Shown: one piece after another, positions 34,291 to 42,298 of the stretch
Position numbering within the stretch: position 1 is the first letter of the stretch
Layout: each line of letters opens with the position of its first letter
From: JAJFKB01 sp965230515
GTDB lineage: Bacteria > Pseudomonadota > Gammaproteobacteria > Pseudomonadales > IMCC2047
Reading direction: 5' to 3'
Assembly: GCA_965230515.1 (NCBI GenBank)
Contig: OZ246007.1
Span: 992,001-1,056,000 of the forward strand
DNA length: 64,000 nucleotides
Program-made: the position numbers and the translations under genes
The notes under the pieces: generated by a model
What the model was told of the DNA's origin: nothing
The model's input: only the letters and a program-made list of their open reading frames with translations
Database searches by the model: none

Positions 34291-34359
34291 AGAGCAATAA
34301 TCTGAATCTGGTCGAACAAACTGTTCGCAACACAACAGACTCTGTCTGTTTGGCCGAAT

Positions 34360-34791
34360 GTGCCAAAGGCTATTAAGGTGATCAGAGACAACCGCCTACA
34401 TCCAAGAGTAAAGGCTGATTTCGACGCCAAAATAATACCTGTCGGAAGTGACAGTCTCACGGTTCCCGTACTTAATATTTCAATCGCCGGTATTATGATC
34501 AAAGCCACACAAGAGGATTTTAACCGGATATTGTCAATGAGAGAGCAGTTGGAGAGCAGCGAGCCGACAGAGCTTTATATCCAGTTCCAGATTCCCGACG
34601 CGGAAAACCCACCCTCCGTTGACTACAGGCTGATGAAACTCTATTGCCGCGCTATCCATGTTCGGCGCAAATCACAAAACGACTATATCATGGGGTTCAA
34701 CTTTCTGAATCTGGCAGATCAGGAAGAGGATATTATTCAGGCTTATATCAATAAAAAGCTGGCTCATCCCGCAGGAGGGCAAAATCGCTAA
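34360..34791 (+). CDS. PilZ-domain protein
   Basis: The 143-residue protein has the PilZ layout: an RxxxR-type motif in NRLHPRVKADFDAKI near residue 11, the D/NxSxxG-type motif as ISIAGIMI near residue 42 (NISIAG), then a beta-rich C-terminal part ending DYIMGFNFLNL. PilZ domains bind cyclic di-GMP; both canonical motifs are recognisable, so binding is plausible. The start is a GTG at 34360 with no strong ribosome binding site; a GTG six codons later is possible. It belongs to the same signalling theme as the GGDEF-EAL protein at 39027. Confidence 0.8.
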   Translation: MPKAIKVIRDNRLHPRVKADFDAKIIPVGSDSLTVPVLNISIAGIMIKATQEDFNRILSMREQLESSEPTELYIQFQIPDAENPPSVDYRLMKLYCRAIHVRRKSQNDYIMGFNFLNLADQEEDIIQAYINKKLAHPAGGQNR

Positions 34792-34961
34792 CACGCCCTA
34801 AAAAAGCCTATATAAATAGCTCCACAACGCAGCTGAAAAATACCGAGATCATCTTGAATGTTATCCGGAACCTCTTTACATTAAACCGCCATTTTGTCGC
34901 TTTCCGGAACCATGTAAGTTCAAAACCATCCAAAGGAAAAATACGTTTGGGAAAGAGTGCA

Positions 34962-36419
34962 ATGGGAGAAAACAGACAACCAGTTTTATTTATTGCTGCT
35001 TTGCTTTGCTTGCTGTTCGTATCAGGCTGCGCGGTAAACCCGGCCACAGGTGGATTAAATCCGGTACTGATGTCGGAAAAACAGGAGATAAAACTGGGTG
35101 AAAAACTGCATAAGGAGATCATTGAAAAAATGCCGGTCTACGGCGACCCGGAGATCGCCGCCTACGTGAATACCGTCGGCCAGCGTGTTGCCAAAACAGG
35201 ACACAGGAACCACCTAAAGTATCACTTTACAGTCATAGACAGCCCGGACATTAACGCATTCGCGCTGCCCGGAGGCTACATCTATATCAATCGAGGCCTG
35301 TTAACCTACCTGAACTCGGAAGCGCAGCTTGCAGCTGTCCTGGGACACGAAATCGGCCATGTGACCGCTCGCCACTCGGTTCGACAGCACAGCGCCGGAA
35401 CGGCAGCCAGCATTCTCTCCGCGATCCTGACAGTGGGTACCGGAAGCAGCACAGTCGGAGACATGTCCAATGTCGCCGGTGCAGCACTATTAAGCGGCTA
35501 TGGAAGAGAGCACGAGCTGGAAGCAGATAGTCTGGGCGCCGAATACCTCTATAATGCAAATTATGATCCTCAAGCCATGGTTGAGGTGATCGCAGTTCTT
35601 AAGGATCACGAGCAATTTTCCAAACGCAAAGCACGAGAAGAAGGTACTCAAGTTAAAAGCTACCATGGCCTGTTTGCCTCACACCCTAGAAACGACACCC
35701 GTCTTCAGGAAGTCATTGGCAAAGCAGGCAATCTTTCAGAATCGGAGAAAAAGGGTTTCACAGGAACTTTCAGGCAACGGATTGACGGCATTGAATTTGG
35801 CGACAGTAGCAAAGAGGGCGTGCGCCACGGCAGTCGTTTTTACCATAAGGGTATGAACTTTACCCTGGCTTTTCCCAATAACTGGAAGATGCAAAATTCA
35901 TCCAACGCACTGGTAGCCTATCCAAGAAAACAGGATGCTTTTCTTCAGATGAAAGTCCAGGGAGACCTTGCCGACTTAACACCCGAACAATTTATCAAAG
36001 AAAGGTTAAAAATTGAGGATTTGACTAACGGTCAGGTTCTCGATGAAAACGGGTTACTCGGTTTTACCGGTGTTGTTCCCGCTACGGACAAAAGAGGACC
36101 TGTACGTATCGCCGTTATTTATCACAAAAATCAGGCTTTCTATTTTAGCGGTGTCAATCGAAAACCTAATTCCAGCTTTAACTATGACCCGTTTTTTCGG
36201 GCCGCAATAAGTAGTTTCAGGCCGATGAAAGCGGATGAGTATAAAAAGGCAGCGGGCCTAAGGATCAAATATATTCAAGTGCCACCCGACACAAACTATG
36301 AATCACTGGCACAAGCCAGCAAAATCGAAAAATATGCAGAACAGCAACTAAGGCTGTTAAACGGCGACTACCCCAGAGGAGAGTTAAAAACCGGGCGATG
36401 GATCAAAACCGTTGAATAA
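34962..36419 (+). CDS. M48-family metalloprotease lipoprotein
   Basis: This 485-residue protein has a lipoprotein signal (LLCLLFVSGC, Cys near residue 23) and an M48 peptidase domain: INAFALPGGYIYINRGLL, then the zinc site VLGHEIGHVTARHS near residue 130 and the third ligand in REHELEADSLGAEYL near residue 185. A C-terminal region of about 200 residues includes an additional domain (FTLAFPNNWKMQ...) found in BepA/YfgC-like and related periplasmic proteases, though no TPR repeats are evident. It probably acts in outer-membrane protein quality control. The ATG at 34962 has GGAAAGAG upstream and directly precedes the signal; the frame extends 36 codons further upstream. Confidence 0.87.
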   Translation: MGENRQPVLFIAALLCLLFVSGCAVNPATGGLNPVLMSEKQEIKLGEKLHKEIIEKMPVYGDPEIAAYVNTVGQRVAKTGHRNHLKYHFTVIDSPDINAFALPGGYIYINRGLLTYLNSEAQLAAVLGHEIGHVTARHSVRQHSAGTAASILSAILTVGTGSSTVGDMSNVAGAALLSGYGREHELEADSLGAEYLYNANYDPQAMVEVIAVLKDHEQFSKRKAREEGTQVKSYHGLFASHPRNDTRLQEVIGKAGNLSESEKKGFTGTFRQRIDGIEFGDSSKEGVRHGSRFYHKGMNFTLAFPNNWKMQNSSNALVAYPRKQDAFLQMKVQGDLADLTPEQFIKERLKIEDLTNGQVLDENGLLGFTGVVPATDKRGPVRIAVIYHKNQAFYFSGVNRKPNSSFNYDPFFRAAISSFRPMKADEYKKAAGLRIKYIQVPPDTNYESLAQASKIEKYAEQQLRLLNGDYPRGELKTGRWIKTVE

Positions 36420-36420
36420 A

Positions 36421-36475
36421 CCGGGCCTGCTATCGAGCGACAACGGTTTCGGTTTCGCTGTCGCCCGGCACTAAA
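36421..36475. terminator. Possible terminator between the M48 gene and the ferritin-like gene
   Basis: CCGGGC (36421-36426) can pair with GCCCGG (36463-36468), or GCGACA (36437-36442) with TGTCGC (36459-36464). A weak A/T-rich stretch follows. The two pairings compete, so this is a modest candidate for ending the convergent transcripts. Confidence 0.35.
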
Positions 36476-36486
36476 AAATTTCTTTA

Positions 36487-36948
36487 TTAGTTTTGCAGTC
36501 TTATGGTATTTGACAGCTGCTCATCAAGCGCATCAGTGTGCTCCTGTTCTTCAGCAGCGAAATCTGTAGCCAGTTTTTTGATCTCATCATCATCTGTCGA
36601 TTTTGCTACTGTGGCATAAAAATCTCTTGCCCGCGCTTCATTTTCACGAGCATACTCCAGCGCCTGATAAGGGTCCAGCTTATAATCAAAACCCTCCTCA
36701 CCACCCACTTCGGTTGGTGCTATCCAACGATACTGCCAGGATTTCAACGTAGGTAACTCTAATGATCCGGCACGCTCCTTGATGGAATCACGATGCAAAA
36801 TGGAATAACGATTCATATCCCGAAACAGCTTTTGAACTTCCAGATTATTATGCGCTTCCATCATGTCGGCCAGCTCCAGGTAACGCTCTGCGGCCTCCTC
36901 TTCCATTGCAATGGCATGTGCCAAAAATTCAACCATGGTATAAGACAT
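36487..36948 (-). CDS. Ferritin-like/rubrerythrin-type diiron protein
   Basis: The 153-residue all-helical protein has two diiron half-sites: AMEEEAAERYLELADMM with a following SILHRDSI (Glu and His of helix pair 1), and ENEARARDFYATVA with AAEEQEHTDAL (Glu, ExxH of helix pair 2). This is the rubrerythrin/ferritin-like pattern without the C-terminal rubredoxin domain. Such proteins store or oxidise iron or scavenge peroxide. AGAGGA precedes the ATG at 6 nt. It is divergent from nnrS, sharing a 286-base upstream region, and a link to nitrosative or oxidative stress is inferred from that neighbour. Confidence 0.82.
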   Translation of the reverse strand: MSYTMVEFLAHAIAMEEEAAERYLELADMMEAHNNLEVQKLFRDMNRYSILHRDSIKERAGSLELPTLKSWQYRWIAPTEVGGEEGFDYKLDPYQALEYARENEARARDFYATVAKSTDDDEIKKLATDFAAEEQEHTDALDEQLSNTIRLQN

Positions 36949-37234
36949 TTTGGTTCCTCTTGTTAGTTTTTAACAATGTACGAGGCAGCACGCCTCTCGC
37001 ATTGCTCAATTATCATGACAGATCAGCCGACTGTCACCTTACTCTATGCTTAAACTACCAACAACCGCACGAACTCGGGCGCAGCGCTGACAAAGAATCC
37101 AGCTCCCTACTTCGGTAACTCATTATATTCCTGTTACAATAGCTCGCCAATCAGTCATCCATGAACAAATCACTTGGATTTTGTATGCATGCTTAGTAGT
37201 ATGTGTACCTTACTATATTTTTAAGGAATACACA

Positions 37235-38440
37235 ATGTCGTTGAATATTGATGACAATCGTATCGCTTTAGCGATCCCTCCTTTTTTTCGCCTGGCGTTT
37301 CGTCCACTCTTTTTCAGTGGCACACTGTTCTCCATGCTGATCATCGCCTGGTGGTCCTACTTCTGGTTAAACCCCTTTAATTGGCAACCCTATGGTGGTC
37401 CGGTTTGGTGGCATGGTCATGAAATGCTGTTTGGCTTTGGCGTGGCTATTGTTGTCGGTTTTTTATTAACAGCCGTTCAAACCTGGACAGGCGTTATCGG
37501 ACTGAGGGGAAAACCCCTGGCTGTGCTTTTTATTGCCTGGTTATCAGGTCGATTGCTGATTGCTTTCGGTGGCGATCTGCCTCCCTGGCTAGTGATGGCG
37601 GGTGATTTGCTGTTTCTGCTGTTCTCCGCTGTAGCGATGGCCTATCCGGTGTTCAAAACACGGCAATGGCGAAATATGATGTTCGTCCCCATACTGGCCC
37701 TGCTAGCGCTGTTGAATGGCGTCAGCCACTGGGGTGTCGTGACAGAACAGCCAATGATAGCCCAAGCCTCTTTGCATGGCGCGATCATGATGTTTGTACT
37801 CATTATTGCAATTCTTGGCGGCCGGGTCATTCCCTTCTTTACCGCCAATGGCGCGGGTGTCACCAAACTACCGCCAATCAAGTGGCTTGAAATAACCAGT
37901 ATCACCAGCATCATTTTGATTACCTCTGTTGCCTTTATCGGCTTTCATCAGGTGCCCAAAAATCTGTTACTGGCATTAAGCCTGATAGCGGCTTTTGCTA
38001 ACGGGTGGCGATTTATGCGCTGGGGGGGGCAACATTGTACCGCCATTCCCCTGCTCTGGTCATTGCACCTTGCATATGCATTTATTCCTCTCGGCTTTAT
38101 TGCGCTGGCTCTCCACAGTGCCAATCTGATAACCAATTTAAGCGCCGCGCTGCACTGTTTTACCGCAGGAGCAATGGGGGGCATGATATTGGCGATGATA
38201 TCCCGGGTTACACTGGGGCATACAGGCAGACCTCTTCAACCTCCGGCGTTGATTGCTCTCGCTTATCTTTTTGTATTGGCCGGTGCTTTAGTGAGGGTGA
38301 TTTTACCCAACGTAATACCGGAAGCCGCCGCCTGGGGAATTGGCATTGCAGGGACACTCTGGGTTTTAGGTTATGGTATCTATTTCTATTACTACGCCCC
38401 CATGTTGGTAACAACCCGCGCTGACGGTCGCCCGGGTTAA
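37235..38440 (+). CDS. nnrS: NnrS-family membrane protein
   Basis: This 401-residue polytopic inner-membrane protein (about 12 helices) shows the NnrS signatures FFRLAFRPLFFSGTLFS at the N-terminus, VWWHGHEMLFGFG with the putative metal or heme His residues near residue 66, and GGRVIPFFTANG near residue 205. The C-terminal MISRVTLGHTGR motif also fits. NnrS is a heme- and copper-containing protein that protects metabolism from nitric oxide stress. The ATG at 37235 follows AAGGA at 7 nt; the frame extends 18 codons upstream. No clear FNR, NorR or NsrR site was found immediately upstream. A good terminator follows. Confidence 0.93.
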   Translation: MSLNIDDNRIALAIPPFFRLAFRPLFFSGTLFSMLIIAWWSYFWLNPFNWQPYGGPVWWHGHEMLFGFGVAIVVGFLLTAVQTWTGVIGLRGKPLAVLFIAWLSGRLLIAFGGDLPPWLVMAGDLLFLLFSAVAMAYPVFKTRQWRNMMFVPILALLALLNGVSHWGVVTEQPMIAQASLHGAIMMFVLIIAILGGRVIPFFTANGAGVTKLPPIKWLEITSITSIILITSVAFIGFHQVPKNLLLALSLIAAFANGWRFMRWGGQHCTAIPLLWSLHLAYAFIPLGFIALALHSANLITNLSAALHCFTAGAMGGMILAMISRVTLGHTGRPLQPPALIALAYLFVLAGALVRVILPNVIPEAAAWGIGIAGTLWVLGYGIYFYYYAPMLVTTRADGRPG

Positions 38441-38464
38441 TCACCGTAGTTTCACAAAACCATC

Positions 38465-38492
38465 GGAGGGCGCATTAACGCCCTCCTCTTTT
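38465..38492 (+). terminator. Intrinsic terminator of nnrS
   Basis: GGAGGGCG (38465-38472) pairs perfectly with CGCCCTCC (38479-38486) around a six-base loop, followed by TCTTTT. It begins 24 bases after the nnrS stop codon. Confidence 0.88.
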
Positions 38493-39026
38493 CACTCCCT
38501 CTCCTCCTCAATCGGTACCGGTTTGTTGTACAAACAGCAACACCGTTCATGCAAATCAAGCGGGCTATAATCTTTTCTATAACCTGCGAACGATTCGCAT
38601 CAAATGTAAATTACTGATCTCAGTCAATTTTTAATTGATTACTATAGGGTAGTATCTGCGACCAATTTTAAATCAACTATAACTAATGAGCAGCGGTAAA
38701 ACCGAATCTGCCAGACATAACAATATTTAAACTGCAACCAAACAGAAAAAGCCCGCTCTAAAAATGTAGTACAGAGCCACAGGTTCCAGTCTGGAGTTGC
38801 AGAGAATTTTTAATATAGGGGAGTTCGCGGGAAACCCTGCGAACAGCAATAATCAGTTCTTTTTTGCGGGAGGGTCATTATGCAGCTATGTGCCATATTT
38901 TCACTGAATTCTATCAATGCCAGGCTTTCGGTAAACCGTTTTCACCTCAACCGAAAAGCAGCCAATATCTTTACCAAAAACTAGTATCCCTGGATAGCAG
39001 ATTTAACTGGCACAGGATGTAGATCA
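38493..39026 (+). promoter_or_regulatory. Long structured leader of the GGDEF-EAL gene with Anr-like box and short frame
   Basis: This 534-base stretch holds several signals. CTGATCTCAGTCAA (38614-38627) is an Anr/FNR-like box with two departures from consensus, and TAGTAT (38650-38655) lies at the exact class II -10 distance from it, predicting a start near 38662. GTTCGCGGG-AAA-CCCTGCGAAC (38823-38844) is a stable hairpin, followed after 15 bases by a run of Ts. A 34-codon frame (38880-38984) has GGGAGGG at 5 nt. No known riboswitch class was recognised. Confidence 0.45.
38880..38984 (+). CDS. Possible 34-residue leader peptide before the GGDEF-EAL gene
   Basis: The frame ATG at 38880 to TAG at 38982-38984 encodes a basic peptide beginning MQLCAIFSLNSINARLSVNR. 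It is preceded by GGGAGGG at 5 nt, a better ribosome binding site than that of the large gene downstream, whose TTG start lies 42 bases after this stop. It may be a regulatory leader, a genuine small protein or chance. I do not recognise it. Confidence 0.35.
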   Translation: MQLCAIFSLNSINARLSVNRFHLNRKAANIFTKN

Positions 39027-41957
39027 TTGAAAATTCTAGTGACAGGCGAGCAACAACGCACCAGCTTTATTGAGCAGGGACTGGTTGATAGTGGGCAACA
39101 CAGCGTATTTTGTTGCCAAACCGACGAAGAGGCTCTCAATAAAACCCGCGAGTGGCAACCAGATTTTGTTATCTGTGAACTCGCGCTCCCAGAGCGGGAC
39201 GCGTTTGCGCTATGCCTGGCTTTTAAGTCTGACCCCAAACTCAAGCACCTACCACTGCTGATTTATACAGACAGGCCCACTGAACCCGACGACAAGCAGT
39301 TGGCTTTAGCGATGGGTGCGGTCAGATTTATCCTCATTACAGATGAAAACGAGATTCTGCTTAAGGATATTTGCCGGGCAATTAGCCTGGCATCAAATAC
39401 AAAACCTCAGAATGCTACCCCGGAGCAACTGCTTGGCTTTAGCCGTCAACATACTAAAATACTATCACGCCAATTACAGGAAAAAAATAGCCACCTGGAT
39501 ATGGAGCGCCGCGCATTACGGGAAAGTCACTACCTGAATAACACCATCTTAAGTACCACCGCCGATGCGATACTCGCGATTGATGAGGATAATAGAATAC
39601 GTTTTGCCAATAACGCTGCCTGCACACTTTTCGGGCATAGCGTACCCCGGTTGACCCAGATGTCTATCACAGAGCTGATGCCTGCACGATTTCGTGACAC
39701 CCATCGAACAGCATTTGCAAAATACCTGAAAAGTGGAGAAAGAATTCTCGACAACTGGCAGGCCATTCCCCTCACAGCATTGCATAAATCCGGCAAGGAA
39801 ATACCGGTCGAGGTCTCTTTTGGGGAACAGACAAGCGATAACAAACGAATGTTCATCGGCACAATCCGAGACATCAGCGAGCGGCGCGCCAATGAAGAGG
39901 CGCTGGAGTTATCTGCTAAAATTCTCGCCACCACCACTGATCTCGTTGCCGTAGTCGATAAAGACTACACCTATCGCATGGTTAATGACGCCTATCTTAA
40001 AACGTTCAGGCGGGAACGTGAGGCTATCGTTGGCAAAACCGTTTCAGAATTGATGGGGGAGGAAAATTTCGAGTCCATTGCCCGGCACTATTACGATGTC
40101 TGTTTTCTCGGTGAAGCTGTACATTATCGCTCATGGTTTAATTTCAATAGCGGTCATCGTCATTTCATGGAAGTGTTCTACTATCCCCACTGTAATGATC
40201 AGGGTGAGGTGCAAGGCGCCATCGTCAGTTCAAGAGATATCACCGAGCAAAAACTGGCCGAAGATACCCTTCGAATTATGGACAGGGCGGCAGAGTCCAG
40301 CAATAACGGCATTGTGATCACCGATTCAACCCAACCAGACAAACCAATTATTTATCTCAATCCGGCATTTGAGAAAATGACCGGCTACTCGCTAATAGAG
40401 ATCGAAAGAGCAAATCCCCGCCTGCTCTACAATGATGATCTGGATCAACCGGGCCTGCACGCAATACGACGCGCATTACGCAACCGGGAAGCCTGTAATG
40501 CGATCGTTCGCAGCTACCGTAAGAATGGCGAACAATATTGGGCCGATACGCATGTGGCACCGGTTTTTGACGACGAAGGGGAACTGACTCACTATGTGGG
40601 CATTTCCAGCGACGTCACGGAACAGGTTCAGTATGAACAGGAGCTGCGTTTCCAGGCGACCCATGATCTGTTGACCGGCATTCCCAATCGCAGTCTCCTT
40701 TATGACCGGCTGGAACAGTCCATATCCAGTTTACAGCGTGACGGAGGCAAGCTGGCCCTGCTCTTTATCGATATTGACCGTTTTAAACAGATTAACGATA
40801 GCCTGGGACATGGTCTCGGTGATGAATTGCTGATACAGATTGTCGACCGGATTAATGGCCGGTTGCGTAAAAGTGATACGCTGGCCCGTCTTAGCGGCGA
40901 TGAATTCGTGATTCTGTTGCGCAATGTGAATGACGAATCCTCGGTAGAGGCTATTGCCACAGAAATTCACAGAGCCATTGCACAGCCATACAAGTTGCAG
41001 GGACATGATGTGATCACAACCTGTAGCATTGGCATCAGCTTATACCCGGGGGATGCCGACAACGCAGAATCCCTGTTACGCAATGCTGATATTGCGATGT
41101 ACAGCGCAAAAGAATCGGGTCGCGATTCGATCAGGATATACAGCCCTGGCATGTCATCCGCAATATCAGAGAGGATGAAACTGGAAACCAGCTTAAGGCG
41201 GGCGTTGGAGCGTGATGAGCTGGAGCTTTATTTTCAACCGCAGGTGGATTTGGCCAGCAGTAAAATGATTGGCGCAGAGGCTTTGTTACGCTGGCACTGC
41301 AAAGAACATGGTTTAGTGTCTCCTTCACAATTTATCCCCATAGCGGAAGAAACCGGTCTGATTATTCCTATCGGCGAATGGGTACTAAATGAAGCGTGCA
41401 AAAAAATGAAGCACTGGATCGATCAAGGCTACCAGCTTGGCAAAATCTCGATTAATGTTTCAGGCATTCAAATTACTCGTGGCAATATCGCAAAAACCGT
41501 CGATCAGGCTTTACAGCGTCACCGGCTTTCTCCTTCTAGTATTGAGCTTGAGGTGACCGAGAGTTCACTGATGCACCAGATAGAGATCGCTATCCAGATC
41601 ATGGAAAAGCTTAACAAGCTAGGGGTCTCACTGGCGATCGATGATTTCGGCACCGGCTACTCTTCATTAAGTTACTTGAAAAAACTCCCCATTCACAAAT
41701 TGAAAATTGACCGCTCCTTTGTCAGTGGCATTCCACACGACCCCGATGATGCCACCATTGCAAAATCAATTATTGCTCTGGCCAAAAGTCTTCAGAAAAA
41801 GGTGATTGCCGAAGGTATCGAAACTGACGAACAACGTCAATTTATGATTAATGAAGGTTGTCATGAGGGACAGGGTTATCTACTGTCTTACCCCATGAAC
41901 AGTAGCGACTTTGAAGCATACTTAAAAATGGAATCAAGCAACATCGCCGCTATTTAA
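39027..41957 (+). CDS. Pseudo-receiver/PAS/GGDEF/EAL cyclic di-GMP protein
   Basis: The 976-residue protein has, in order, a receiver-like domain (residues 1-120), a coiled linker, three PAS-type sensor domains (about 170-285, 295-410 and 415-535), a GGDEF domain (about 545-705) and an EAL domain (about 715-965). The GGDEF motif reads ARLSGDEFVIL, with the inhibitory RxxD site (RKSD) five residues before it. The EAL domain has AEALLRW and the loop-6 IDDFGTGYSSLSYLKKLP, so both activities look intact. In the receiver domain the phosphoacceptor Asp is replaced by Glu (VICELALPERD, residue 51) and the acidic pocket is missing, so phosphorylation is unlikely. The TTG start follows AGGA at 9 nt. 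Confidence 0.92.
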   Translation: MKILVTGEQQRTSFIEQGLVDSGQHSVFCCQTDEEALNKTREWQPDFVICELALPERDAFALCLAFKSDPKLKHLPLLIYTDRPTEPDDKQLALAMGAVRFILITDENEILLKDICRAISLASNTKPQNATPEQLLGFSRQHTKILSRQLQEKNSHLDMERRALRESHYLNNTILSTTADAILAIDEDNRIRFANNAACTLFGHSVPRLTQMSITELMPARFRDTHRTAFAKYLKSGERILDNWQAIPLTALHKSGKEIPVEVSFGEQTSDNKRMFIGTIRDISERRANEEALELSAKILATTTDLVAVVDKDYTYRMVNDAYLKTFRREREAIVGKTVSELMGEENFESIARHYYDVCFLGEAVHYRSWFNFNSGHRHFMEVFYYPHCNDQGEVQGAIVSSRDITEQKLAEDTLRIMDRAAESSNNGIVITDSTQPDKPIIYLNPAFEKMTGYSLIEIERANPRLLYNDDLDQPGLHAIRRALRNREACNAIVRSYRKNGEQYWADTHVAPVFDDEGELTHYVGISSDVTEQVQYEQELRFQATHDLLTGIPNRSLLYDRLEQSISSLQRDGGKLALLFIDIDRFKQINDSLGHGLGDELLIQIVDRINGRLRKSDTLARLSGDEFVILLRNVNDESSVEAIATEIHRAIAQPYKLQGHDVITTCSIGISLYPGDADNAESLLRNADIAMYSAKESGRDSIRIYSPGMSSAISERMKLETSLRRALERDELELYFQPQVDLASSKMIGAEALLRWHCKEHGLVSPSQFIPIAEETGLIIPIGEWVLNEACKKMKHWIDQGYQLGKISINVSGIQITRGNIAKTVDQALQRHRLSPSSIELEVTESSLMHQIEIAIQIMEKLNKLGVSLAIDDFGTGYSSLSYLKKLPIHKLKIDRSFVSGIPHDPDDATIAKSIIALAKSLQKKVIAEGIETDEQRQFMINEGCHEGQGYLLSYPMNSSDFEAYLKMESSNIAAI

Positions 41958-42003
41958 AGCCCCAGTATTGGGTAAATTAATTTCGTTGAACTCATCTTAA
42001 ATA

Positions 42004-42045
42004 CTGATCTTGATCAACTTATCAGGCCTCAAGATACGGTACCAT
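42004..42045 (+). promoter_or_regulatory. Class II Anr/FNR promoter of the small Cys-rich gene
   Basis: CTGATCTTGATCAA (42004-42017) matches the Anr/FNR box at all but the first base. Its centre (42010.5) is 34.5 bases before the end of TACCAT (42040-42045), a four-of-six -10 hexamer. This is the standard geometry for an activator centred at -41.5. The predicted start is near 42052, and the gene begins at 42088. Confidence 0.6.
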
Positions 42046-42087
42046 TCTGCCTCAAATTTTTTTCAACTCAATAGATAGGAACTGATT

Positions 42088-42195
42088 ATGAGCTGTTGTG
42101 GCGGTTGTGGCGGTCAAGATACCGAACCTAAAAAAGACAAAGAGCAGGAACAAAATAAAGCGCAAGAGCAAAAGCCTGCGCAAAGCGAAAAGTAA
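42088..42195 (+). CDS. 35-residue Cys-rich small protein (CCGSCG-motif type)
   Basis: This short gene encodes MSCCGGCGG followed by a Gln/Lys/Glu-rich low-complexity tail ending AQSEK. TAGGA lies 7 nt before the ATG. Three Cys residues are packed into the first seven positions, and the rest is highly polar. It resembles a group of very small gammaproteobacterial proteins annotated by a CCGSCG motif, whose function is unknown. A class II Anr/FNR-type promoter directly upstream suggests induction when oxygen falls. Possible roles are metal or cluster handling, which is an inference from the Cys cluster alone. Confidence 0.75.
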   Translation: MSCCGGCGGQDTEPKKDKEQEQNKAQEQKPAQSEK

Positions 42196-42298
42196 GAATT
42201 CGCTCCTGCAGTTGAGGCTGCGTGTATATCCGGCATCCACCATCTCTGGGTCGCCCTGTCCACAAAGCCTCGCTTTACCTGCCTTTTAAATACTGGAC

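Noticed and set aside
37140..37234. NsrR, NorR or FNR site upstream of nnrS
   Set aside because: GTATGCATGC and nearby repeats only weakly resemble an NsrR half-site, and no TTGAT-N4-ATCAA box is present.
38760..38880. Possible GEMM-type cyclic di-GMP riboswitch before the GGDEF-EAL gene
   Set aside because: The conserved GEMM blocks (GGGCAAACC-like and GACGCAAAGCC-like) are not present in order; only a generic hairpin is seen.
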